From Streptomyces canus (GTDB lineage Bacteria; Actinomycetota; Actinomycetes; Streptomycetales; Streptomycetaceae): a DNA stretch of 64,000 nt. Made by a program: the position numbers and the translations under genes. Under the pieces are notes generated by a model that saw nothing but the letters and a program-made list of their open reading frames with translations, had not been told where the DNA came from and did no database searches. The stretch lies in NCBI RefSeq assembly GCF_030816965.1, contig NZ_JAUSYQ010000002.1:1178001-1242000 (forward strand), given 5' to 3'. Shown one piece after another: positions 8,621-17,362 of this stretch (position 1 is the first letter of the stretch; the number at the start of each line of letters is the position of its first letter).

Positions 8621-9646
8621 ATGCGACGACGTCTCGCTCCCGCCGCACTGCTCCTTCCCTTCGCCCTTCTGCTCACCGCCTGCGGCGGAAACGCGTCCGC
8701 CGGCGCAGGCACCGACACCGACGGCAAGGGCTCCCTCACCCTCAACGTCGGCGACCAGAAGGGTGGTTCGGCGGCGATCCTGCGCGCCGCCGGGGAGCTC
8801 GACAACCTCGACTACAAGATCAAGTGGTCGACCTTCACCTCCGGCCCGCCCCTTCTGGAGGCCGTCAACGCCAAGGCCGTCGACATCGGCGGCGTCGGCA
8901 ACACACCGCCGGTGTTCGCGGCCGGCGCCGACTCGAAGATCACGGTGGTGGCGGCCTGGCACGGTACGTCCAAGGGGGACGCCATCCTCGTACCGAACGA
9001 CTCCGAGCTGACCGGTCCGGCGCAGCTGAAGGGCAAGTCCATCGCCGTGGCGCAGGGCTCGTCCGCCAACTACCAACTCGTCGCCTCCCTCCGGAAGGCC
9101 GGGCTCGGCCTGGGTGATGTGAAGGTCAAGTACCTCCAGCCGGCCGACGCCCTGGCCGCGTTCACCTCCGGCAAGGTCGACGCCTGGGCGGTGTGGGACC
9201 CGTACACCTCGCAGATCCTCCAGGCGAAGCAGGGGCGCGTGCTGACCACCGGGGACGGCATCACCAACGGTCTGACCTTCCAGGTGGCGGCGCCGAGCGC
9301 GTTGAAGGACAAGAAGAAGGTCGCCGCGATCAACGACTACCTGGAGCGGCTGCGACGCGCCTACAAGTGGGTCTACTCACACGAGCCGGAGTGGGCGAAG
9401 GTCTGGGCGAAGGAGACGGGGCTGCCCGAGGACGTGGCGCTGGCCGCGGTGAAGCGCACCTACACCACCCGGGTCGCGGTGGCGGTGGACCAGCGGCTCA
9501 TCGCCTCCGAACAGGAGATCGCGGACACCTTCACCGGCCTGAAGCTCATCCCCCGCAAGGTCGACTTCGGCGACTTCACGGACGGCCGGTTCAATGGCGA
9601 CCTCCCGCCGTCCACCACCACGCCCCGCCCCTCGGAGACGGACTGA
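8621..9646 (+). CDS. ssuA: Sulfonate ABC transporter substrate-binding lipoprotein
   Basis: Solute-binding protein anchored to the outer membrane face, 341 residues. Lipobox LLTAC near residues 17-21 follows a typical hydrophobic signal. The mature protein has the SsuA/NMT1 fold: GDQKGGSAAILRAAGELD at the first domain, GNTPPVFAAGAD, then GKSIAVAQGSSANYQL and VDAWAVWDPYTSQIL, which line the ligand cleft in the family. It is the third gene of the operon, 42 bp after ssuB. Confidence 0.9.
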   Translation: MRRRLAPAALLLPFALLLTACGGNASAGAGTDTDGKGSLTLNVGDQKGGSAAILRAAGELDNLDYKIKWSTFTSGPPLLEAVNAKAVDIGGVGNTPPVFAAGADSKITVVAAWHGTSKGDAILVPNDSELTGPAQLKGKSIAVAQGSSANYQLVASLRKAGLGLGDVKVKYLQPADALAAFTSGKVDAWAVWDPYTSQILQAKQGRVLTTGDGITNGLTFQVAAPSALKDKKKVAAINDYLERLRRAYKWVYSHEPEWAKVWAKETGLPEDVALAAVKRTYTTRVAVAVDQRLIASEQEIADTFTGLKLIPRKVDFGDFTDGRFNGDLPPSTTTPRPSETD

Positions 9647-9719
9647 CACGGCCGGCCGACGTCGCCGGCCCCTGCGGGCGCACGGGAAGATCCAGGGCCT
9701 CCATACCGTTGGTAGAAAG

Positions 9720-10805
9720 GTGAACAACTTCCGCGAGGTCGAGGTAGTCGTCATAGGCGCTGGTCAGGCAGGTCTGTCCAGCGCCTATCACCTGCGCCGC
9801 ACCGGTTTCGAGCCGGACCGCGACTTCGTGGTGCTGGACCACTCCCCCGCCCCTGGCGGCGCCTGGCAGTTCCGGTGGCCCTCGCTGACGTACGGCAAGG
9901 TCCACGGCATGCACGCGCTGCCGGGGATGGAACTCACGGACGCCGATCCGGAGCGGCCGTCGTCGGAGGTGATCGCCGAGTACTTCGCGGCGTACGAGCG
10001 CACTTTCGACCTTCGGGTACGGCGGCCCGTCAACGTGACAGCCGTCCGTGCCGAACGCGAGGGCGACGACGGGCGGCTGCTCGTCGAGACCTCGGACGGG
10101 ACCTGGTCGACACGGGCGCTGATCAACGCCACCGGCACCTGGGACCGGCCGTTCTGGCCGCGTTATCCCGGTCAGGAGACCTTCCGGGGGCGGCAGTTGC
10201 ACACCGCGCAGTACCCGGGGCCCGAGGCGTTCGCGGGGCTGCGGGTGGTCGTGGTGGGTGGCGGTGCCTCCGGTACCCAGCACCTCATGGAGCTCGCCCC
10301 GTACGCGGCCGCCACCACGTGGGTGACCAGGCGTGAGCCCGTCTTCCGCGAGGGCCCCTTCAGCGAGGACGTCGGCCGGGAGGCCGTGGCGCTCGTCGAG
10401 GAGCGGGTACGGCAGGGGCTGCCGCCGAAGAGCGTGGTGTCGGTGACCGGGCTTCCGCTCAACGACGCGATCCGGCAGGCGATCACGGACGGGGTCCTGG
10501 ACCGGCAGCCCATGTTCGACCGGATCACGCCCGAGGGCGTGGAGTGGAACGACGGGCGGCATCTGGAGGCCGATGTGATCCTGTGGGCGACCGGGTTCCG
10601 GGCCGCCATCGATCACCTGGCTCCGCTGAAGCTGCGCGAGCCGGGTGGCGGGATCCGGGTCGAGGGCACGCGCGCGGTCGCCGACCCGCGTGTCCATCTC
10701 GTCGGCTACGGCCCGTCGGCGAGCACCATCGGCGCCAACCGCGCGGGCCGTGCGGCCGTGCGCGACATCAGACGGCTGCTGACGACGGAACTCGTCGCTG
10801 TCTGA
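9720..10805 (+). CDS. Flavin-containing monooxygenase / NAD(P)-binding oxidoreductase
   Basis: Group B type flavoprotein of 361 residues. FAD-binding GAGQAG (13-18), the FMO fingerprint FxGxxxHxxxY seen as FRGRQLHTAQY (155-165), NADPH-binding GGGASG (180-185) and ATGFR (290-294) are all present and in the right order. It starts 73 bp after ssuA on the same strand, so it may be cotranscribed and could oxidise an organosulphur compound, but this is context-based inference; flavoproteins of this group also act on ketones, amines and N-hydroxylation substrates. The GTG at 9720 is chosen because the Rossmann strand begins 9 residues later; the ribosome site GAAAGG is unusually close to it, so the exact start is uncertain. 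Confidence 0.82.
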   Translation: MNNFREVEVVVIGAGQAGLSSAYHLRRTGFEPDRDFVVLDHSPAPGGAWQFRWPSLTYGKVHGMHALPGMELTDADPERPSSEVIAEYFAAYERTFDLRVRRPVNVTAVRAEREGDDGRLLVETSDGTWSTRALINATGTWDRPFWPRYPGQETFRGRQLHTAQYPGPEAFAGLRVVVVGGGASGTQHLMELAPYAAATTWVTRREPVFREGPFSEDVGREAVALVEERVRQGLPPKSVVSVTGLPLNDAIRQAITDGVLDRQPMFDRITPEGVEWNDGRHLEADVILWATGFRAAIDHLAPLKLREPGGGIRVEGTRAVADPRVHLVGYGPSASTIGANRAGRAAVRDIRRLLTTELVAV

Positions 10806-10818
10806 CGTTCCGTCACCG

Positions 10819-11667
10819 TCACCCCGCCTTGGCCGACTTCTGCTGGTTCTTGTTGAACTCGGTCACGTTGCGCCGGTGTTCCTCGAAGCTGTTCGTGAAG
10901 CGGGTGTCCCCCGGCTTCACCGTCACGAAGTACAGCCAGTCCCCCGGGGGTGGGCTGATCGCCGCGCGCATCGCGTCCTCACCCGGGTTGTCGATCGGAG
11001 TCGGCGGCAGACCCATGCGCTGGTACGAGTTGTAGGGGCTGTCGATCCGGAGGTCGGCGCTGGTCGTCCTCAGCGTGGAGCGGTTCAGCGCGTAGTTGAT
11101 GGTGGAGTCCATCTGCAACGGCATCCCGCGCTCCAGGCGGTTGAAGATGACCCTGGCCACCTTCCCCATGTCGGCCTTGGTCGCGGCCTCGGCCTGGATG
11201 ATGCTCGCGATGGTGACGGCCTGGTAGACGTTCACCGCGTTGCGCTGGGCGCCGGCCGCGACGGGGGCACCTTTGAACCTCTGGTTCGCGGTGTCGACCA
11301 TGGACGACAGCAGCGCCTCGGGCGTCGTCTTCTTCCCGTCGCGCTCCAGCGGATACGTCGCCGGGAAGAGGTAGCCCTCAGGATTGCCCTCCGCCTCGTT
11401 GGGCAGCTCGAGGTTCACTTTGGCCAGGGACTTCTTGGCGGTGCCCGGAGGCTGGGCGAGGGCCTTGTCCACGGCGTCGTAGATCTGCCCGGCCCGCCAG
11501 CCCTCCGGGATCACCAGCGTGGTGGGCTCCTTGCCCCCCTCGCTCTCCAGGCTCAGCAGCGGTACCGCCACGGCGGTGCCTGCCACGACGGCTCCGGTCG
11601 CGATGAGGACGAGTCGGCCCCGGCGCGTCAGTCGAATCGCGCTCCGTGGCGGAGTGTTCCTGTGCAT
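10819..11667 (-). CDS. mltG: Endolytic murein transglycosylase MltG-like
   Basis: Membrane-anchored lytic transglycosylase (YceG family), 282 residues. A cationic N-terminus and one TM helix (about 17-38) are followed by a small LysM-like part and the YceG catalytic domain. The catalytic Glu is expected at Glu160 in ASIIQAEA; the family motifs RLERGMPLQMDSTINYAL, DSPYNSYQRMGLPPTPI and the closing GDWLYFVT are intact. Family members cut nascent glycan strands near the membrane. This copy is much shorter than the main Streptomyces MltG next to aroE and is not in that context, so it is probably a paralogue. Confidence 0.88.
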   Translation of the reverse strand: MHRNTPPRSAIRLTRRGRLVLIATGAVVAGTAVAVPLLSLESEGGKEPTTLVIPEGWRAGQIYDAVDKALAQPPGTAKKSLAKVNLELPNEAEGNPEGYLFPATYPLERDGKKTTPEALLSSMVDTANQRFKGAPVAAGAQRNAVNVYQAVTIASIIQAEAATKADMGKVARVIFNRLERGMPLQMDSTINYALNRSTLRTTSADLRIDSPYNSYQRMGLPPTPIDNPGEDAMRAAISPPPGDWLYFVTVKPGDTRFTNSFEEHRRNVTEFNKNQQKSAKAG

Positions 11668-11729
11668 GCGGGCACGGTAACCCGCATATCGTCATAAACC
11701 AGGCATATCTTCGGCTTGTCGGATTCGGT

Positions 11730-13568
11730 TCAGCTGGTCGGTTCCAGCTGCGCGTCTCCGTGGGCGGGGTCCAATCGGGCGTCCCGGCGTACGAGCTCCG
11801 CGTACCGACCGTCCTGTTCCAGCAGTTCCTCGTGCGTACCGCGTTCAGCCACCCGGCCGGAGTCGAGGACCACGATCTGGTCGGCGTCGCGGATGGTGGA
11901 CAGGCGGTGCGCGATGGTGAGCGTGGTGCGGTTGGCCGAGAGCGTGTCGATGGCCTCCTGCACGGCGTGCTCGGTCCGGGTGTCCAGCGCGCTGGTCGCC
12001 TCGTCCAGGATGAGGACGGGCGGGTCTCGCAGAATGGTCCGGGCGATCGCCAGGCGCTGCTTCTCACCGCCGGAGAACCGGTGGCCGCGCTCGCCGACGA
12101 CCGTGTCGTACCCGTCCGGCAGCGAGGCGATGTGCTCGTGGATCTGGGCCGCCCGCGCCGCCTGCTCGATCTCCTCGTCGGTCGCGTCCGGCTTGGCGAA
12201 CCGGAGGTTGTCGGCGACCGAGGCGTGGAAGAGGTACGTCTCCTGGGAGACGACCCCGATGCCGCGCGCGAGGGTGTCGAAGTCGAGGTCGCGGACGTCG
12301 ACCCCGTCGAGGGTGACCCGGCCGCCCGTCACGTCGTAGAGCCGCGGGACGAGATAACCGAGCGTGGACTTGCCGGCGCCGGTCGGGCCGACGACCGCGA
12401 GACTGCTGCCCGCGGGGACGTCGATGTCGATGCCGCCGAGGATGGGGCCGCGCTGGTCGTCGTCGCTGTCGTATCGGAACTCCACGCCCTCCAGGCGGAC
12501 CTCGCCCTTGACGCGGTCGAGGTGGACCGGGTCCTCCCGCTCGGTGATGTCGATCGGCAGGTCGAGGTACTCGAAGATGCGCTGGAAGAGCGCGAGCGAG
12601 GTCTGGATCTGGACACCGGTCGACAGGAGGCTCACGGCCGGACGGAACAGACCCTGCTGGAGCGAGACGAAGGCGACGATGGTGCCGATGGAGATGTCCG
12701 GGCCGCCCGTCTGGAGGGCGAAGCCCGCGGTCCAGTAGATGATGGCGGGCATCGCGGACATGACGATCCCGATGACGGCCATGCGCCAGCGGCCGGCCAT
12801 GTTCGACCGCACTTCGAGGTCGACCAGACCCTCGGACTCGTCGGCGAAGGACCGGGTGAGCGAGTCGGAGCGGCCCATGGTGCGGCCGAGCAGGATGCCG
12901 CTGACGGAGAGCGACTCGGTGACGGTCGCGGCCATCGCGGCCATCTGCTTCTGGCGCTGAGTGACGATCTTCTTGCGTTCCTTGCCGACCCGGCGGCTGA
13001 TCCACACGAACACCGGGAGCAGCAGCAGCGAGACCACGGTCAGGCGCCAGTCGAGGGCGATCATCGCGACGATCGTGGCGATGACGCTGGTCAGGTTGGA
13101 GACCAGGGACGTGGCGGTCGAGGTGACGGTGGCCTGCATGCCGCCGATGTCGTTGGCGATGCGCGACTGCACCTCGCCGGTGCGGGTGCGCGTGAAGAAC
13201 GCGAGCGACATGCGCTGCAGTCGGCCGTAGACCGCGGTGCGCAGGTCGTGCATGACGCGCTGGCCGACCGTCGTGGAGATCAGGGTCTGCAGCACGCCGA
13301 AGATGCCGGTGAGGACGGCGCTGAGGATCATGCCCAGCGCGAGCAGGCTGAGTAGCCCGGTGCGGCCCTCGGGGATGGCCACGTCCAGCGTTTCCTTCAG
13401 CAGGAACGGGGTGGCCACGGTGACGAGGGAGGAGGCGCCGACCAGCAGGCCGACCACGGCGAGCTTGGCGCGGTAGGGCTTGAAGAGCCGGAGGATGCGG
13501 CGCACCTGACGGGGTTGGTCGGTCGAGGTGCCCGGGGTGGGGGTCCAGTCGATGTGATCGCGGGGCAT
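11730..13568 (-). CDS. ABC exporter, fused membrane domain and ATPase (multidrug type)
   Basis: Half-transporter of 612 residues, homodimeric by family. Six hydrophobic segments lie in residues about 30-330. The ATPase follows: Walker A GPTGAGKST (about 394-402), signature FSGGEKQR (about 496), Walker B VLILDEATSALD (about 516) and the H-loop TIAHRLST. All catalytic elements are intact. The coding start is divergent from a marR gene, and the shared 94-bp region contains an inverted repeat over this gene's predicted -35 box, so it is probably repressed by that MarR. Export of a drug or lipid-like compound is inferred from family and regulator. Confidence 0.92.
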   Translation of the reverse strand: MPRDHIDWTPTPGTSTDQPRQVRRILRLFKPYRAKLAVVGLLVGASSLVTVATPFLLKETLDVAIPEGRTGLLSLLALGMILSAVLTGIFGVLQTLISTTVGQRVMHDLRTAVYGRLQRMSLAFFTRTRTGEVQSRIANDIGGMQATVTSTATSLVSNLTSVIATIVAMIALDWRLTVVSLLLLPVFVWISRRVGKERKKIVTQRQKQMAAMAATVTESLSVSGILLGRTMGRSDSLTRSFADESEGLVDLEVRSNMAGRWRMAVIGIVMSAMPAIIYWTAGFALQTGGPDISIGTIVAFVSLQQGLFRPAVSLLSTGVQIQTSLALFQRIFEYLDLPIDITEREDPVHLDRVKGEVRLEGVEFRYDSDDDQRGPILGGIDIDVPAGSSLAVVGPTGAGKSTLGYLVPRLYDVTGGRVTLDGVDVRDLDFDTLARGIGVVSQETYLFHASVADNLRFAKPDATDEEIEQAARAAQIHEHIASLPDGYDTVVGERGHRFSGGEKQRLAIARTILRDPPVLILDEATSALDTRTEHAVQEAIDTLSANRTTLTIAHRLSTIRDADQIVVLDSGRVAERGTHEELLEQDGRYAELVRRDARLDPAHGDAQLEPTS

Positions 13569-13605
13569 GGTCTCCTACGGAGGGTGAGGTGGTGAGGACC
13601 AGCGG

Positions 13606-13638
13606 AGCCTAGCTCATTGTTACCTATGCTCACAATGA
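13606..13638 (-). promoter_or_regulatory. Predicted promoter and MarR operator of the ABC exporter
   Basis: On the minus strand TTGTGA (13635-13630), an 18-bp spacer and TAGGCT (13611-13606) make a vegetative-type promoter. It is overlapped by a perfect inverted repeat, TCATTGT (13614-13620) and ACAATGA (13632-13638), separated by 11 bp. The repeat covers the -35 and much of the spacer, so a bound regulator would block transcription. Confidence 0.6.
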
Positions 13639-13662
13639 ACTTGATCCTGATATTGTTCCCGC

Positions 13663-14100
13663 ATGAACACGCCCGATTCCGACAGCCTGCTCGCCGAGCA
13701 GTTGCTCAGGCTCACGCGCCGGGTGCACCGCATCCAGAAGCGCCAGCTTCATGAGCGCGGTCTCGGCGTGACTCCGGCCCAGTCCCGGCTGCTGCGCACC
13801 CTCGCGCACTGGGAGACGCCACCCCGCATGGCCGATCTCGCGGAGCGGCTGGAGGTGGTGCCGCGCGCGGTGACCACGCTCGTCGACGGGCTGGAAGCGA
13901 GCGGCAAGGTGCGCCGGGTGCCCGATCCGGCCAATCGCCGGGTGATCCGCATCGAGCTGACCGACGACGGGGTGAAGGTTCTTCATGAACTGCACGCCGT
14001 ACGCAGGGCGGCCGCGGAGGAGATCCTCGCCCCTTTGTCGGGCGAACAGCGTGAGGTGCTGGGCCGGTTGCTGGACACATTGGCGGACGGACAGTGCTGA
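13663..14100 (+). CDS. MarR family transcriptional regulator
   Basis: Winged-helix dimeric repressor, 145 residues. The core reads LGVTPAQSRLLRTLA, then the recognition part MADLAERLEVVPRAVTTLVD and the wing VRRVPDPANRRVIRIELTDDG (about residues 85-105), followed by a C-terminal dimerisation helix. It is divergent from the ABC exporter and presumably binds the TCATTGT-N11-ACAATGA element between the two genes, controlling both. The ligand is unknown. Confidence 0.92.
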   Translation: MNTPDSDSLLAEQLLRLTRRVHRIQKRQLHERGLGVTPAQSRLLRTLAHWETPPRMADLAERLEVVPRAVTTLVDGLEASGKVRRVPDPANRRVIRIELTDDGVKVLHELHAVRRAAAEEILAPLSGEQREVLGRLLDTLADGQC

Positions 14101-14149
14101 ACGGGGCGTGGCCACCACTCCGGCAGAGTGGTGGCCACGCCCCGTTCAG
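14097..14149. terminator. Very strong bidirectional hairpin
   Basis: A perfect 24-bp stem with a 5-nt loop (CGGCA, 14121-14125). It starts within the last codons of marR (+) and ends 10 bp before the stop of dctA (-). It serves both convergent genes. Confidence 0.9.
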
Positions 14150-14158
14150 GGACCAGCG

Positions 14159-15517
14159 TCAACCGACCTCGGACACAGGCTCTTTGGGAGAGTCCGCCAG
14201 TACGGGCTCATCCTCCACGGCGGGCACGGTCTCGCCGCCCAGCACCTTCTTCGCCCGGTCGATGTCCAGCGCCCCCTCCCAGCGGGAGACCGCGAAGACG
14301 GCGACGCAGTTGCCGAGCAGGTTCGTCACGACGCGCATCGAGTCCATGATGCGGTCCACGCCGAGGAGCAGGGCGACGGCCCCGGCGGGGATGGCACCCA
14401 GCGAGGACGCCGTGGCGGACAGGGCGAGGAAGGCCGAGCCGGGGATGCCCGCCATGCCCTTGCTGGTCAGCATGAGCACCAGGACCACGGTGATCTGCTG
14501 GCTCAGGCTGAGGTCGACGCCCACCGCCTGGGCGATGAACAGCGTGCCGATGGAGAGGTAGAGCGAGGCACCGTCGAGGTTGAAGGAGTAGCCGGTGGGC
14601 AGCACCAGGCCCACCGCGTCGTCGCGGGCGCCGGCCTTGCGCAGCTTCTGCATCACGCGCGGCATGACGGACTCGGTGGACGCGGTGCCGAGCGCGAGGA
14701 GCATCTCCTCGCGGATGTAGCGCAGGAACTTCCAGAGGCTGAGACCGGTGACCGCCTTGAGCGCGACGGCGAGCAGCACGATGAACAGGGCGGCGGCCGC
14801 GTAACACAGGACGATCAGCTTGGCGTAGGTCTCGATGACGCCGAGGCCGTACTGTCCGATCAGGACGGCCATCGCGCCGAACACCGCGATCGGCGCGAGG
14901 CGCATCACGAAGCCCACGACCGCGAAGATGACCTCCTGGGCCTGCTCGATGGCGGGCAGCACCTGCGGGACCTTGGTGTGGCCGAGGTGCAGCAGCGCGG
15001 CGCCGACCAGACAGGCCAGGATGAGCACCTGGAGCAGGGAGTTCTCGGCGAAGGCGCCGATGAAACTGGTGGGCAGCGCGTTGACGATGAACTCGGTCGT
15101 CGAGGGAAGGTGCCCGCCGCCCGTCTTGGCGTCGACGGCGGCGGTGTTGAGCGTGGCCGGGTCGACGTGCATCCCCGAGCCGGGCTGGACCACATTGGCG
15201 GCGACCAGACCGATGATCAGCGCGAGCGTGCTCGCGACCTCGAACCAGATCAGCGCCTTGAGCCCGATCCGGCCGAACGCCTTCAGATCACCGGCCTTGG
15301 CGATGCCGACCACGACCACGCAGAACACGAGCGGCGAGATGATCGTCTTGATGAGCCGGGTGAAACCGTCGCCGAGCGGCTGGAGGTCCGAGGCGAAGCC
15401 GGGCCACAGCTTTCCGACGAGGATGCCGAGCACGAGCGCGCAGGCGACCTGCGCGAAGAGAGAGGTACGCAGTATGCGTGCGACGCGTCGCGGCAGGGAC
15501 GGGACGGACGGCGGCAC
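14159..15517 (-). CDS. dctA: C4-dicarboxylate:cation symporter (DAACS family)
   Basis: Membrane carrier for succinate, fumarate and malate, about 452 residues. It has the GltPh-type fold: about eight hydrophobic helices, the serine-rich HP1 region (LLALGTASTESVMP), the TM7 motif NLDGASLYLSIG and the HP2 region SKGMAGIPGSAF, followed by TM8 GVDRIMDSMRVVTNLLGN, whose Asp, Arg and Asn residues bind dicarboxylates. The GTG at 15517 sits 5 nt behind AAGGAG; a GTG two codons earlier overlaps that ribosome site. The acidic C-terminal tail is not conserved. The upstream region holds an 18-bp palindromic element. Confidence 0.93.
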   Translation of the reverse strand: MPPSVPSLPRRVARILRTSLFAQVACALVLGILVGKLWPGFASDLQPLGDGFTRLIKTIISPLVFCVVVVGIAKAGDLKAFGRIGLKALIWFEVASTLALIIGLVAANVVQPGSGMHVDPATLNTAAVDAKTGGGHLPSTTEFIVNALPTSFIGAFAENSLLQVLILACLVGAALLHLGHTKVPQVLPAIEQAQEVIFAVVGFVMRLAPIAVFGAMAVLIGQYGLGVIETYAKLIVLCYAAAALFIVLLAVALKAVTGLSLWKFLRYIREEMLLALGTASTESVMPRVMQKLRKAGARDDAVGLVLPTGYSFNLDGASLYLSIGTLFIAQAVGVDLSLSQQITVVLVLMLTSKGMAGIPGSAFLALSATASSLGAIPAGAVALLLGVDRIMDSMRVVTNLLGNCVAVFAVSRWEGALDIDRAKKVLGGETVPAVEDEPVLADSPKEPVSEVG

Positions 15518-15572
15518 GGGCACTCCTTGAGCGACGGGGGACGCGCAGAAGCCCGGGGGAGACTTCTGCGAT

Positions 15573-15590
15573 ACGGAAAGTGGTTTCCGT
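15573..15590. promoter_or_regulatory. Palindromic element upstream of dctA
   Basis: ACGGAAA-GTGG-TTTCCGT, a perfect 7-bp inverted repeat with a 4-bp centre, 56 bp before the dctA start. It may be an operator or catabolite control site; the binding protein is unknown. Confidence 0.45.
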
Positions 15591-15686
15591 GACGATCACT
15601 TTGGAGGGGCCGTTGATCACGCGCAAGACCGTCGCGTTTCAGCCGCGTAAATCACGCCGCCTGTGACGCATCGCACACAACTCGCC

Positions 15687-17306
15687 TCAGCAGCCGCCGC
15701 GTTCCCCGGTCAGCACCCCCTGGACAGTGGTGAGAGAACGGTCGTAGCAGCCGGCCGAACCGCGGATCCGGTAGTGCTCGCTCGTCGTGCCGACCGCGTG
15801 CCGCTGGTCGCGCGGGACGTTGATCGTGTACGTGGCGTCGCCCGCGTAGGTGTCGTCGAGCCGAGACCACGCCGTGCCGTGGCCCGCTCGGGTCACCGTG
15901 ACCTCGGCACGGTCACCGAGGGTCAGCACGGTGCGCAGCCGGTCACCCGCGCCGATGGTGGTCGTGCCGTCCATCGTGTACGTGCGGCGGGCGCGGGTGG
16001 TGCGGGCCGGTCCGCGACCGTCGACGGTGACCCACTCGTCGTCCGTCCAGGTCGCCTTGAGCGCGTCGGGGTTCTCGCCGTCGCCCCAGCGGTGGGTGGA
16101 CGTGTTCGCCAGCGAGCTGCGGACGGTGGTCGTGACGCGGCCGTGCGAGGTGTCGACATATCCGGCGACGGTGAGCCGGTGGTCACCCTCGGTGTCCACG
16201 CGGTGTTCCGAACCGGCTGCGTAGGTCGAGGAGTTGGCGAGGTCGCCGTTCGCATGCGTGGTGAGCTTCCCGGTGACATGCGCGCTCTTGGCGTCCTGCC
16301 AGACGAGGACGTTCACGGGGGTGCTCCAGCCCGGCTGCCCCTCGGGGACGCCGACGACCGCGACCTCCACGCGGTGCGGGCGTCCGTCGTTGAGGATCCC
16401 GGCGAACGGGGTCAGGTCGTATTCGATCGGCTTGATGTCGAAGGCACGGGGGCCCGGGACGACGTACCAGAGGAAGGGATTGGACCAGCCACCCGTCCAC
16501 ACGGTCGGGAACGGAGCGGCGATCCCCGCGAGTCGGCCGTCGACCTTGATCTGCACCTCACGGTAGGGGCCGTTGTCGGCCTGACAGGAGTACGGCGCTT
16601 CGGACGGCACCGTCAGGTACCAGTACTCCTCGCAGCCGCCGCCCGAACCGGTGGCGTAGACCTCGGCGAGGATGCGCTCGCTGTTGCGCGGGGTGGTGAG
16701 GGTGTTGTCGTCGAGGGTCAGCACCCGGTCCGGTGCCGTGTCCTGTCGCCCCTCGTAGAACGTGAGCGTGACCTTCACGTCGATGATCCCGGTGTACGTG
16801 TCGTCGACGACGTTTCCGATGAGCATCTCGACGTCTCGACCGGTGCGAAGGGTGTCGCTGTAGCGCGTGACGTCCTTCTCGACCGCCCACTGGACACCGT
16901 CGGGCGAGGGCTGCGGTGTGGACGTACGGAAGACCTCGACCCCGCCGATGTGCAGATACCCGAGCCGGTCGAACTGCCGTCCCCTGACCCTGCCGTCCAT
17001 GCGCAGCACGACCTTGCTCCAGCGGTCGCCGCAGCCCTCGGGAGGGGTGTAGGTGCCGGTGTACGGGGTGAAATCGCGGAACTGCGCTTCGGCGACCGTG
17101 ACGTGGCAGGACCTGCCCGAAGGTCTGCTGACGGGTGGTGCCGCGGTGATGGGGTCGTGCCAGTCGGTGCCGAACTCGGCGGGGATATCGGCGGATTGGG
17201 CCACCGCGGAAGGAACCTCCACGGGCTGGGCGGGAGTCGCCCCCAGCAGCGTGCTCGCCAGGAGAGTGGCCCCGGCGAGCATGGACATGACGATCCGTCT
17301 CTTCAT
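15687..17306 (-). CDS. Secreted PNGase A-like peptide N-glycosidase
   Basis: Exported protein of 539 residues with a signal peptide (MKRRIVMSMLAGATLLASTL, cleavage near TPAQ). The body resembles the peptide-N4-(N-acetyl-beta-glucosaminyl)asparagine amidase A family: GCGDRWSKVVLRMDGRVRGRQFDRLGYL is split here between family blocks (about 91-118), then IGGVEVFRTSTPQPS, WAVEKDVTRYS, and later IPFPTVWTGGWSNPFLW-type and FDIKPIEYDLTPFAGILNDG segments. Such enzymes release N-glycans from glycoproteins or glycopeptides, so the likely target is plant or fungal glycoprotein outside the cell. Followed at 17363 by an L,D-transpeptidase gene upstream on the same strand. Activity is inferred from family likeness. 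Confidence 0.8.
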   Translation of the reverse strand: MKRRIVMSMLAGATLLASTLLGATPAQPVEVPSAVAQSADIPAEFGTDWHDPITAAPPVSRPSGRSCHVTVAEAQFRDFTPYTGTYTPPEGCGDRWSKVVLRMDGRVRGRQFDRLGYLHIGGVEVFRTSTPQPSPDGVQWAVEKDVTRYSDTLRTGRDVEMLIGNVVDDTYTGIIDVKVTLTFYEGRQDTAPDRVLTLDDNTLTTPRNSERILAEVYATGSGGGCEEYWYLTVPSEAPYSCQADNGPYREVQIKVDGRLAGIAAPFPTVWTGGWSNPFLWYVVPGPRAFDIKPIEYDLTPFAGILNDGRPHRVEVAVVGVPEGQPGWSTPVNVLVWQDAKSAHVTGKLTTHANGDLANSSTYAAGSEHRVDTEGDHRLTVAGYVDTSHGRVTTTVRSSLANTSTHRWGDGENPDALKATWTDDEWVTVDGRGPARTTRARRTYTMDGTTTIGAGDRLRTVLTLGDRAEVTVTRAGHGTAWSRLDDTYAGDATYTINVPRDQRHAVGTTSEHYRIRGSAGCYDRSLTTVQGVLTGERGGC

Positions 17307-17362
17307 GGCCGTGTTCTACGGCGTGTGGGGCATCCCCGGCAATGCCGCCTCCCGCGGCGACC

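Noticed and set aside
11646..13355. Long plus-strand frame opposite the ABC exporter
   Set aside because: Antisense to a complete exporter gene; no domain, and Asp/Gly/Arg-rich as expected for a shadow frame.
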